From positions 1 through 29,709 of the forward strand of contig CAAFRY010000294.1 of the NCBI GenBank assembly GCA_900765525.1: a DNA stretch of 29,709 nucleotides, read 5' to 3'. A model generated the notes under the pieces. That model searched no databases and was not told the origin of the DNA. It was given only the letters and a program-made list of their open reading frames with translations. How positions within the stretch are numbered: the first letter of the stretch is position 1; each line of letters opens with the position of its first letter. Both the position numbers and the translations under genes were made by a program. Shown here piece by piece: positions 9,027-15,993 of the stretch. This DNA is from an uncultured Blautia sp. Its GTDB lineage: Bacteria > Bacillota > Clostridia > Lachnospirales > Lachnospiraceae.

Positions 9027-10185
9027 GAATTTTTCTCTCCTTTAATCTGGTGTGAACAGTCTGCCGGAACAAGGCATAAACCACAGAGGACAGCGGAATA
9101 AATACCAGCATTCCCACAACGCCCATAAGGCTGCCGCCTATGGTAACCGCCACTAAAACCCAGATGGAAGGCAAGCCTACAGAGCTTCCCACCACATGGG
9201 GATAAATCAGATTCCCTTCAATCTGCTGCAGCACCAAGAACAATATAATAAAGCCCAGGGCCTGCATGGGATTCACCACCAGGATGAGGAAAGCCCCCAC
9301 TACACAGCCGATAAATGCTCCAAAAATAGGAATCAAAGCGGTAAAGGCAATCACTACCCCTACCAGCAAGGCATACGGGAAACGGAAAATACTCATGATA
9401 ACAAAGAACATGGTACCCAGGATTACCGCTTCCAGGCACTGTCCCGTAACAAAATTAGCAAAGGTTCTGTAGCTTAAAGAAGCCACCTTCATAGTCTGAC
9501 GCACTGCCTTCTGGGGGAGAAAAGCATATAATACCTTCCTAATCTGTACAGACAGTTTTTCCTTCTGCAAAAGAATATAGCAGGCAAATACAAATCCAAT
9601 GAAAAAATTAACCAGAGAGCTGATAACCGTCTTGGTTACGGTAAAGGCAGAATTCAGCATGTTTCCCGCTCCGTTTCTCAGGAAATCAATACCGGTTTGG
9701 ATAATGCTCTGCCAGTTTAACTCCAGATTATTTATCCAATCCAGAAGCTGCTCTTCAATCTGGTCATTATACTGAAAAGTGTCTCTGACCCAGGCAGGCC
9801 CCCATTGCTGAAACCGCCTAAAAGCAGTCTCAATATTAGCGCTTAAACTGGTGACTGTCTTTCCGATTTCAGGAATCAGGACTACCAGCACCAGCAGGAT
9901 AACAGCCACCACCAAAAGAATAGAAAGAACAAGGCATATGGGTCTTGCCAGCTTCTTCATCCGTCCCTGCTCTTTCAGCTTTCCGAACAGCTTGTTCTCC
10001 AGAAAATGCATAGGCACATTGAGAATAAAGGCAATGGCCCCGCCCAGGGCAAAAGGAAAAATAATATTCCAGACAAACATCACCCCTGCTGCCACACTGT
10101 TTATTTTCTGCACGCAGATATACAAAAGCACAGCAAAAACTATCAGCAGCATAATATTTTTCATGTTCTTTTTATTCAGTTCCAT
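9016..10185 (-). CDS. AI-2E family transporter-like membrane protein
   Basis: A protein of about 389 residues with roughly eight membrane segments and the long soluble loop typical of Pfam AI-2E_transport (PF01594, YtvI/PerM/TqsA group). Recognisable parts include the IIFPFALGGAIAFILNVPM segment near residue 40 and the C-terminal VGSSVGLPSIWVLVAVTIGG. Members export AI-2 or act in Na+/H+ exchange; many are uncharacterised, so the substrate is unknown. An ATG at 10191 exists, but GGGAGG ends only two bases before it and eight before the ATG at 10185, which is chosen. It lies 22 bases behind the P-type ATPase stop and overlaps tatD, so it shares the manganese-riboswitch transcript. Confidence 0.9.
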   Translation of the reverse strand: MELNKKNMKNIMLLIVFAVLLYICVQKINSVAAGVMFVWNIIFPFALGGAIAFILNVPMHFLENKLFGKLKEQGRMKKLARPICLVLSILLVVAVILLVLVVLIPEIGKTVTSLSANIETAFRRFQQWGPAWVRDTFQYNDQIEEQLLDWINNLELNWQSIIQTGIDFLRNGAGNMLNSAFTVTKTVISSLVNFFIGFVFACYILLQKEKLSVQIRKVLYAFLPQKAVRQTMKVASLSYRTFANFVTGQCLEAVILGTMFFVIMSIFRFPYALLVGVVIAFTALIPIFGAFIGCVVGAFLILVVNPMQALGFIILFLVLQQIEGNLIYPHVVGSSVGLPSIWVLVAVTIGGSLMGVVGMLVFIPLSSVVYALFRQTVHTRLKERKIHDI

Positions 10186-10207
10186 AGGCATATCCTCCCG
10201 GTTCCCC

Positions 10208-12814
10208 TTATTTTTTTATCCTTGTGCGTATCCACTTAATAAGCTGGATAACAGGAAGGTTTGCAAGGGACAAACCATACATAATAAACAGTTGCGTAAG
10301 TGTAAGTGTCTGCACTTTAAATATGGTATCCATAGCCGGAATCATCACAACTCCGGTAATCAAAGCCAGTCCCAGTAAAAATGCTCCGGCCAGATATTTG
10401 TTGTTGAAAAATCTCTTGGTAAACAGCACCGGCCTGTCTGATTTGCAGTTAAATCCATGGACCAGACGGGAGGTACAAAGAGTACCAAAGGCCAAAGTCA
10501 TGGCCAAAGCAGTGCTTTCCTGATAGCCAATGTAAAAGCCCAGCATTGTCATGATACCGATAACCAGTCCCTCGATTCCTATCTTTGTCAGAAAATCACG
10601 GGTAAGAATAGATTCATTCATAGGTCTCGGTTTATCATTCATCACCTCCGGATTGTGGGGCTCCAGGCCCAGTGCAATGGCCGGAAGACTGTCCGTCAGA
10701 AGGTTGATAAACAGCAGGTGAACCGGGGCAAAGGGCACCGGAAGGCCTGCAATAGAAGCATAAAGTACGGAAAGAATTCCCGCAAAGTTACCGGAAAGCA
10801 GGAACTGAATGGCGCTCTTAATATTCCGGTATACGTTTCTTCCGTTTTCCACTGCTTTTACAATAGTTGCAAAATTGTCATCTGTCAATACCATAGACGC
10901 TGCATCCTTGGCAACCTCTGTGCCTGTGATTCCCATGGCCACACCGATATTGGCCTGCTTCAGCGCCGGAGCGTCATTGACTCCGTCTCCTGTCATGGAA
11001 ACAATATTTCCTTTTTCCTGCCATGCACGGACAATACGGATTTTATGCTCCGGGGAAACTCTGGCATACACAGAAATCCCATCCACAAACTTCTGCAGCT
11101 CTTCATCGGACATATTCTCAATCACCGCACCCTCGCAGGCCTCGGATTCATCCTTTAAAATACCGATTCGCTTGGCAATAGCCGCCGCTGTCACCTTATG
11201 GTCTCCGGTAATCATAATAGGCTTGATTCCCGCCCGGATACACTCAGCCACCGCTGCCTTAGACTCCTCTCTTGGCGGGTCCATCATAGCGATAAGGCCT
11301 AAGAAAATCAAATCTCTCTCATCTTCCACAGACAAGCTTTTTTCCCTGTCCATCTTCTTATATGCAAAAGCCAGGACTCTCAGTCCATTTTTCGAAAATT
11401 TCTGGTTCTGTTCTTCTATTGCTGTCTTGTCTGCCTCTGTAATAGGACATGCTTTTCCGTTTTTCTGAATCTGTGTCACTCTGTCCAGCAATACGTCTAC
11501 TGCACCCTTGGTAATCATGGTGCAGCCGTCCTTCAGATTGTGAAGAGTGGACATCATCTTTCTGTCACTGTCAAAGGGAACTTCACTGCATCTGGGGTAT
11601 TTTTCCCGGACAGCCTCTGCTGGCCTGCCCAGCTTATCGCCCAGATTGATGAGGGCTGTTTCCGTAGGGTCTCCGATTTCCTCCCCGTTTTTGTTGGTAG
11701 AGTCATTGCACAAAATACTGTGGCGCAGAAGCTGCTTCTGGGCATCATCATCTAAATCTATAGCGTCAGCGGCAATTTCCTTGCCCTCTACATAATAGTT
11801 TTCCACAGTCATCTTATTCTGAGTCAAGGTTCCTGTCTTATCTGAGCAGATAACCGAAACACTTCCCAGACCTTCCACAGCCTGCAATTTTCTTATAATA
11901 GCGTGTTCCTTTGCCATTTTCTGGGTACCAAAGGAAAGCACAATGGTTACAATAGAGCTTAAAGCCTCAGGAATAGCGGCAACCGCCAAAGCCACGGCAA
12001 ACAGGAAGGCATCCGCTGCGGATTCTCCCCGGATAACGCTGATTCCAAAAAGGATACCGCAGAAAACCAGAATCAGAATAGACAGCTTCTGTCCGAAATT
12101 GTCCAGGTTCATCTGCAGCGGCGTCTTCTTCTCAGAAGTGGTCTTCAGCAGGCTGGCAATTTTACCCACCTCTGTGTCCATACCGATACCGGTTACCAGG
12201 AAGGAACCACGGCCATAGGATACAAAGCTTCCTGAGAATACCATGTTGGTCCTGTCTCCCAGAGGAACCTCTCCCTCAATAGGCTCTTCTGTCTTCTCCA
12301 CTCCCAGGCTCTCTCCTGTAAGGGCGCTCTCGTCTACCTTCAGACTGGCATTTTCCAGGATACGGCCGTCAGCCGGCACATAATCCCCTGCCTCCAGCAT
12401 AACAATATCTCCCATGGTTACCTGGTGGGAAGGAATCTTCACCACATCTCCCCCTCTGACCACTTTCGCCTCGGGCGCCGACATGGCTTTCAGACTGTTC
12501 AGAGACTGTTCCGCCTTCACCGTCTGTACGGTTCCCAAAATTGCGTTAATGGTAATGACAATGAGAATAACAATGGCACTTTCTGTCTCCCCCAGAATAC
12601 CGGAAACAATTGCAGCCACAATCAGGATAATAACCAGAAAATCCTTATACTGCTCCAGAAAAATCTGGGGAACGGATTTCTTCTTCCCCTCAGCCAGGGC
12701 ATTGGGGCCGTATTTTTCCTGGTTCTGTTTCACCTGCTCATCCGTCAGGGGCTGGGTACTGCCGTTTATGGTTTTCTGTACCTCTGTCCTGGACATTTGA
12801 TAATACTGCTTCAT
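10208..12814 (-). CDS. P-type Ca2+/Mn2+-transporting ATPase (P2A)
   Basis: An 868-residue ion pump, full length for the P2A group. Domains in order: N-terminal cation_ATPase_N, actuator with TGES (DESALTGESLGVEK), phosphorylation site D325 in SDKTGTLTQNKM, the nucleotide-binding domain, the TGDGVNDAPALK hinge and the C-terminal helices. Ion-site residues: M4 AAIPEAL supplies Glu, and M6 NLLTDSLPAIALG keeps the Asn and Asp of SERCA site II. In M5 (SGNFAGIL) the SERCA Glu771 position looks like Gly, which suggests one ion per cycle. Expected to export Ca2+ and/or Mn2+. The upstream yybP-ykoY element argues for Mn2+; L. lactis YoaB is a comparable riboswitch-controlled P-type ATPase. GTG at 12817 and ATG at 12814 are adjacent; GGAGG spacing (7) favours ATG. 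Confidence 0.95.
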   Translation of the reverse strand: MKQYYQMSRTEVQKTINGSTQPLTDEQVKQNQEKYGPNALAEGKKKSVPQIFLEQYKDFLVIILIVAAIVSGILGETESAIVILIVITINAILGTVQTVKAEQSLNSLKAMSAPEAKVVRGGDVVKIPSHQVTMGDIVMLEAGDYVPADGRILENASLKVDESALTGESLGVEKTEEPIEGEVPLGDRTNMVFSGSFVSYGRGSFLVTGIGMDTEVGKIASLLKTTSEKKTPLQMNLDNFGQKLSILILVFCGILFGISVIRGESAADAFLFAVALAVAAIPEALSSIVTIVLSFGTQKMAKEHAIIRKLQAVEGLGSVSVICSDKTGTLTQNKMTVENYYVEGKEIAADAIDLDDDAQKQLLRHSILCNDSTNKNGEEIGDPTETALINLGDKLGRPAEAVREKYPRCSEVPFDSDRKMMSTLHNLKDGCTMITKGAVDVLLDRVTQIQKNGKACPITEADKTAIEEQNQKFSKNGLRVLAFAYKKMDREKSLSVEDERDLIFLGLIAMMDPPREESKAAVAECIRAGIKPIMITGDHKVTAAAIAKRIGILKDESEACEGAVIENMSDEELQKFVDGISVYARVSPEHKIRIVRAWQEKGNIVSMTGDGVNDAPALKQANIGVAMGITGTEVAKDAASMVLTDDNFATIVKAVENGRNVYRNIKSAIQFLLSGNFAGILSVLYASIAGLPVPFAPVHLLFINLLTDSLPAIALGLEPHNPEVMNDKPRPMNESILTRDFLTKIGIEGLVIGIMTMLGFYIGYQESTALAMTLAFGTLCTSRLVHGFNCKSDRPVLFTKRFFNNKYLAGAFLLGLALITGVVMIPAMDTIFKVQTLTLTQLFIMYGLSLANLPVIQLIKWIRTRIKK

Positions 12815-12827
12815 CACTTTTCCTCCA

Positions 12828-12866
12828 TTTTATTATTCGCTATTTTAGTTAGTGTGCATAATAAAA
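12828..12866 (-). promoter_or_regulatory. Inverted repeat beside the ATPase Shine-Dalgarno
   Basis: ATAATAAAA at 12858-12866 and its exact complement at 12828-12836 can pair in the mRNA. The second arm ends one base before the GGAGG (12822-12826) of the ATPase gene, so the stem could affect ribosome access. The AATAAAAGTCT core of the riboswitch P1/terminator region (12970-12980) is repeated at 12860-12870. Confidence 0.4.
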
Positions 12867-12894
12867 GTCTTTTGTATACTGTCCACCGAAAGGC

Positions 12895-12938
12895 TTTTCG
12901 TTTTATAGAAAGTCCCAAGAACTTGTGTAAAACGAAAA
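12895..12938 (-). repeat. Inverted repeat pairing the riboswitch terminator U-tract
   Basis: TTTTCGTTTTA (12895-12905) and TAAAACGAAAA (12928-12938) are perfect 11-base complements. On the minus strand the upstream arm is the U-tract of the riboswitch terminator, so the read-through transcript can form a second stem directly after it. Confidence 0.55.
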
Positions 12939-13065
12939 CAGCGAGACTTTTACTGCAGGTTTCCCATGCAATAAAAGTCTCGCTGTTTCATCACGACACG
13001 GACGGAAGCTCCGTCGAGATTGACGTTATCGTGAACACCTGGCAGTGCCAGCTACTCCCTTTTAT
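12930..13065 (-). ncRNA. yybP-ykoY (Mn2+) riboswitch with terminator platform
   Basis: Read on the minus strand, the leader starts with ATAAAAG plus GGGAGTAGC (13065-13051) and ends with GCGAGACTTTTAT (12983-12971). These match the conserved GGGGAGUAG and GCAAGACCUU-type ends of the yybP-ykoY aptamer, and P1 closes as a perfect AUAAAAG/CUUUUAU. Inside lie the CTGGCA/TGCCAG stem, the conserved CGTCAATCTCG stretch and a GACGGA/TCCGTC stem. The 3' strand of P1 is also the 5' arm of a 21-bp terminator stem (12968-12988 with 12936-12956, one mismatch) ending in TTTTCGTTTT. Mn2+-bound aptamer holds P1 and prevents the terminator, so metal turns the operon on, as known for this class. Confidence 0.9.
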
Positions 13066-13074
13066 CTGAAGAAA

Positions 13075-13103
13075 ATAATACACGCTGGAAAAAGTCTTGT
13101 CAA
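13075..13103 (-). promoter_or_regulatory. Consensus promoter of the riboswitch/ATPase operon
   Basis: On the minus strand a perfect TTGACA (13098-13103), exactly 17 bases and TATTAT (13075-13080). Transcription would begin near 13068, just before the aptamer. A strong constitutive promoter fits control by the riboswitch. Confidence 0.85.
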
Positions 13104-13129
13104 TCCTTATTTTTCCACAAGGGTATATT

Positions 13130-13267
13130 TATGTAACAGTTCAGCCTAGGTCTGCGCACTTGCTGCGCTGACCGTAAGAACATGATTCAGGGGCAAAATC
13201 CCATCGCCGTAGGCGATTTTGCATGGATTTTGCCTGTAACGGTTCAGCAAGGCTGAACTGTTACATA
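13130..13267. repeat. Multi-armed extragenic repeat element (138 bp)
   Basis: The outer arms TATGTAACAGTTCAGCCT (13130-13147) and their exact complement (13250-13267) are 18 bp. A third, near-identical copy with one mismatch (13235-13248) makes a local hairpin with the right arm. Inside are GGTCTGCGCA/TGCGCTGACC (13149-13173), GGCAAAATCC/GGATTTTGCC (13192-13233) and ATCGCC-gta-GGCGAT (13203-13217). It carries no gene. It resembles a miniature repeat inserted between metG and the ATPase promoter; only one copy is visible here. No U-tract follows, so a terminator role for metG is uncertain. Confidence 0.7.
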
Positions 13268-13279
13268 TTTATTCCTGTG

Positions 13280-15244
13280 TCAGCAAATTTCTGCGCCTGC
13301 CGGCATATCCTTGTCAGGACTCATCAGGGCCAGTTCTCCCTTGGCATCTTCTGCGCAGAGAATCATTCCCTCAGAGAGAACCCCTGCCAGCTTGGCCGGC
13401 TTTAAGTTTACCAGAACCATGACTTTCTTTCCTACCATGTCCTCCGGTTTATAGCTGGCCTTGATTCCGGATACAATCTGCTTAACCTGGCTTCCGATTT
13501 TCACCTGGGAGCAAAGAAGCTTCTTAGATTTTTTCACTGCCTCACAGGAAATAATCTCACCTACCTGGAACTGCATTTTCATAAAATCATCAAAAGTAAC
13601 TTCTGGCTTTGGCTCAATATCAATAACAGGAGCCTCCTCCTTGCTTTCCTCTTCCACAGCAGAAGCTTCTTTTGGATTCATGGCCTCTACCTTTTCCATA
13701 ACTTCTTTCACATCCAGACGGGCAAAAAGGATTTCCGGCTTCTCTGTCACCTTATTTCCGGAGGGATACAGGCCGAAGGTATCCAGCTCCTGGTAGCTTC
13801 TTGCAGGAGCGTTTAACTGAGCCAGTATCTTGGCTGTGGTATCCGGCATAAAGGACTCCAGCAAAGCAGCTCCTATGCAGATGCCCTCAACCAGGTTATA
13901 CAGCACCTCTCCCAGACGCTCCTTCTTAGCTTCATCCTTGGCCAGAACCCAGGGCATAGTCTCGTCAATATATTTGTTGCAGCGTTTAAACAGAGCGAAA
14001 ATTTCTGTGATGGCGTCGGCTACTCTAAGCTCTTCCATCTTGCTCTCCACCTTCTGTCTGGTTCCCAGAATCACTGCCTTCAAGTCTTCATCCACAGGCT
14101 CCTGGACACCGGTTCTCTTAACCTGGCCGCCGAAATATTTATTGGACATGGATATGGTCCGGTTTACCAGGTTGCCCAGTGTATTGGCCAGCTCTGAATT
14201 CAGACGCTCCACCATCAGCTCCCAGGTAATCACGCCGTCGTTTTCAAAGGGCATCTCATGAAGCACGAAATAGCGCACTGCATCTACTCCGAAGAAATCT
14301 ACCAGCTGGTCTGCGTAAAGTACATTTCCTTTAGACTTGCTCATTTTGCCGTCGCCCTGCAGCAGCCAGGGATGGCCGAATACCTGCTTAGGCAGAGGTA
14401 AATCCAGAGACATCAGGAAAATAGGCCAGTAAATGGTATGGAAACGGATAATATCCTTCCCAATCAGGTGTAAATCCGCCGGCCACAGTTTTTTGAACTG
14501 GTCTGTGCTTTCCCCATCGCAGTCATAGCCGATTCCTGTAATATAGTTTGTCAGAGCGTCCAGCCACACATAGACCACATGCTTAGGGTCAAAATCCACA
14601 GGGATTCCCCACTTAAAGGAGGTTCTGGACACGCATAAATCCTGAAGTCCAGGAAGCAGGAAATTATTCATCATCTCATTTTTCCTGGACACAGGCTGAA
14701 TAAACTCCGGATGACTGTTAATATGCTCAATAAGTCTGGGGGCGTATTTGCTCATCTTAAAGAAATAAGCCTCCTCCTTGGCTGGCGTTACAGGGCGTCC
14801 GCAGTCGGGACACTTACCATCCACCAGCTGTGACTCGGTAAAGAAGGATTCACAGGGAGTACAGTACATACCCTCATAATACCCCTTATAAATATCTCCT
14901 TTTGCATACATCTTCTTAAATATTTTCTGCACCTGTTTCTCATGGTCCTCATCTGTGGTGCGGATAAATTTATCGTATGAGGTATTCATCAAATCCCAGA
15001 TATTCTTAATTTCTCCGGACACATTATCCACAAATTCCTTACAGGTAATCCCTGCATCCTGAGCCTTCAGCTCAATTTTCTGTCCATGTTCGTCTGTTCC
15101 CGTCTGGAAAAACACGTCGTAACCCTGCTGTCTCTTAAATCTGGCGATACTGTCCGCCAGTACCGCCTCATAGGTATTTCCGATATGAGGCTTGCCTGAT
15201 GTGTAGGCAATGGCCGTGGTGATATAATATTTTTTCTTATCCAA
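13280..15244 (-). CDS. metG: Methionyl-tRNA synthetase with C-terminal tRNA-binding domain
   Basis: A 654-residue class I synthetase charging tRNA-Met in the cytoplasm. The N-terminal Rossmann fold has ITTAIAYTSGKPHIGN (HIGH-type motif, residues about 8-23). A zinc-binding insert CTPC...CPDC lies near 127-147 and GKMSKSKGN (KMSKS loop) near 297. The anticodon-binding helices follow. After an acidic linker (EEESKEEAP) comes a Trbp111/EMAP-type tRNA-binding domain (about 550-654). The start codon is TTG at 15244, with AGGAGG eight bases upstream; the next ATG would remove the HIGH motif. Controlled by the T-box leader just upstream. Confidence 0.97.
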   Translation of the reverse strand: MDKKKYYITTAIAYTSGKPHIGNTYEAVLADSIARFKRQQGYDVFFQTGTDEHGQKIELKAQDAGITCKEFVDNVSGEIKNIWDLMNTSYDKFIRTTDEDHEKQVQKIFKKMYAKGDIYKGYYEGMYCTPCESFFTESQLVDGKCPDCGRPVTPAKEEAYFFKMSKYAPRLIEHINSHPEFIQPVSRKNEMMNNFLLPGLQDLCVSRTSFKWGIPVDFDPKHVVYVWLDALTNYITGIGYDCDGESTDQFKKLWPADLHLIGKDIIRFHTIYWPIFLMSLDLPLPKQVFGHPWLLQGDGKMSKSKGNVLYADQLVDFFGVDAVRYFVLHEMPFENDGVITWELMVERLNSELANTLGNLVNRTISMSNKYFGGQVKRTGVQEPVDEDLKAVILGTRQKVESKMEELRVADAITEIFALFKRCNKYIDETMPWVLAKDEAKKERLGEVLYNLVEGICIGAALLESFMPDTTAKILAQLNAPARSYQELDTFGLYPSGNKVTEKPEILFARLDVKEVMEKVEAMNPKEASAVEEESKEEAPVIDIEPKPEVTFDDFMKMQFQVGEIISCEAVKKSKKLLCSQVKIGSQVKQIVSGIKASYKPEDMVGKKVMVLVNLKPAKLAGVLSEGMILCAEDAKGELALMSPDKDMPAGAEIC

Positions 15245-15290
15245 TTTACTTTCCTCCTTCTGGATATTTAAAATCCGGGCTAAGCGGGCT

Positions 15291-15575
15291 GAAAAAGAAA
15301 AAGCCCGCCTCCTCTGTTTCCAAAGAAGACGAGCTGAAAACCCGTGTTACCACTTCTGTTCATCTGCACCTCACAGTGCAGACCTCATCTGGTACCTTCT
15401 GCAGATACCTTACCGCTGTAACAGGCGGAACCTGTCGCAGCCTTGGCATAAAAGCTTATGCTTCGGTGCGCCTCTCGGGAGCCATCTTCTCCTTACCTGA
15501 GTTTGCTTTCTCTCAGCCGCTGAAAGCTTCTCTGTAAAACCCTCCGTAGGGATACTCTCTCCGTCACTGTGTTTT
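15291..15575 (-). ncRNA. T-box leader of metG with terminator
   Basis: On the minus strand the leader carries the T-box core AGAAGTGGTAACACGGG (15357-15341), a variant of the AGGGTGGTACCGCG consensus. Its UGGU would pair with a 3' ACCA end, matching the A discriminator expected for tRNA-Met. Upstream is a long Stem I region with GGAGAGAG near 15560 and AGATGG near 15488, where ATG is the probable Met specifier; the exact register is not certain. Downstream, 15323-15334 pairs over 12 positions with 15302-15314 to form a terminator, followed by TTTTTCTTTTT. Uncharged tRNA would favour the antiterminator and raise MetRS synthesis. Confidence 0.88.
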
Positions 15576-15579
15576 TCTG

Positions 15580-15585
15580 ATTATA
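15580..15585 (-). promoter_or_regulatory. Probable -10 box of the metG T-box transcript
   Basis: TATAAT on the minus strand just before the T-box leader. No good -35 is seen at 16-18 bases (GTATGT at 17), so the call rests on the -10 box and its position. Confidence 0.4.
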
Positions 15586-15610
15586 GTTCATGCTAACATA
15601 AAACATACTT

Positions 15611-15838
15611 TTATGCAACAGCATATTTTCCCAGAATTTCTTCAAACCAGGGCTCCTGTCTTTCGTAGACCACTCTTAAATCCTGATTTCTGTCTAAGCT
15701 TAAAACTCCTAAAATAGATTTTGCGTCAATCACCAGTCTGTCACTGACAATATCAATGTCAAAATTACAACGGCATGCAGCGCATACAAAATCTTTAATT
15801 TCTTCTACATGGCGAAAGCGCACTGTTCTTTCACACAT
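15611..15838 (-). CDS. HPr-like protein lacking the active-site histidine
   Basis: A 75-residue protein that aligns by eye with the PTS phosphocarrier HPr. The VIDAKSILGVLSLD segment (about residues 36-49) matches the KSIMGVMSLG region around the regulatory Ser46 of HPr. The GIHARPA segment with catalytic His15 is replaced by VEEIKDF, so it cannot carry phosphate in the usual way. This is reminiscent of B. subtilis Crh, which also lost His15 but keeps the Ser46 site. A regulatory role is possible, but the function is unknown. Start ATG has AGGAGG eight bases upstream. It sits between agcS and the metG T-box, both on the same strand. Confidence 0.75.
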   Translation of the reverse strand: MCERTVRFRHVEEIKDFVCAACRCNFDIDIVSDRLVIDAKSILGVLSLDRNQDLRVVYERQEPWFEEILGKYAVA

Positions 15839-15883
15839 ATTCGTCTCCTCCTGGATTTTCTATAAATTTTCCTTAATGTTAAA

Positions 15884-15935
15884 ATTATATCAAACCTTAG
15901 AATAAGACATATTTTCGAAAATTTCAAGACTTATT
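15884..15935 (-). promoter_or_regulatory. -10 box and palindrome upstream of the HPr-like gene
   Basis: TATAAT (15884-15889, minus strand) precedes the HPr-like gene. The perfect palindrome ATTTTCGAAAAT (15911-15922) lies where the -35 would be and is framed by AATAAG (15901-15906) and CTTATT (15930-15935). The -35 itself is poor. This could be an operator or a weak end of the agcS transcript. Confidence 0.35.
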
Positions 15936-15993
15936 TAATGTTTTTATCCGGCCTAACCTGAAGCCATTTGCCGTCATGTCTGTTCTTTCTGCT

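Noticed and set aside
10457..11468. Two long plus-strand frames (233 and 219 codons)
   Set aside because: They are antisense shadows of the P-type ATPase, without ribosome sites or recognisable motifs.
12425..13069. Plus-strand frame of 214 codons
   Set aside because: It crosses the antisense of the ATPase start and the whole Mn2+ riboswitch; the riboswitch structure explains the bases better.
15245..15600. SAM-I (S-box) riboswitch upstream of metG
   Set aside because: The T-box core and its terminator are present and the S-box core motifs are not.
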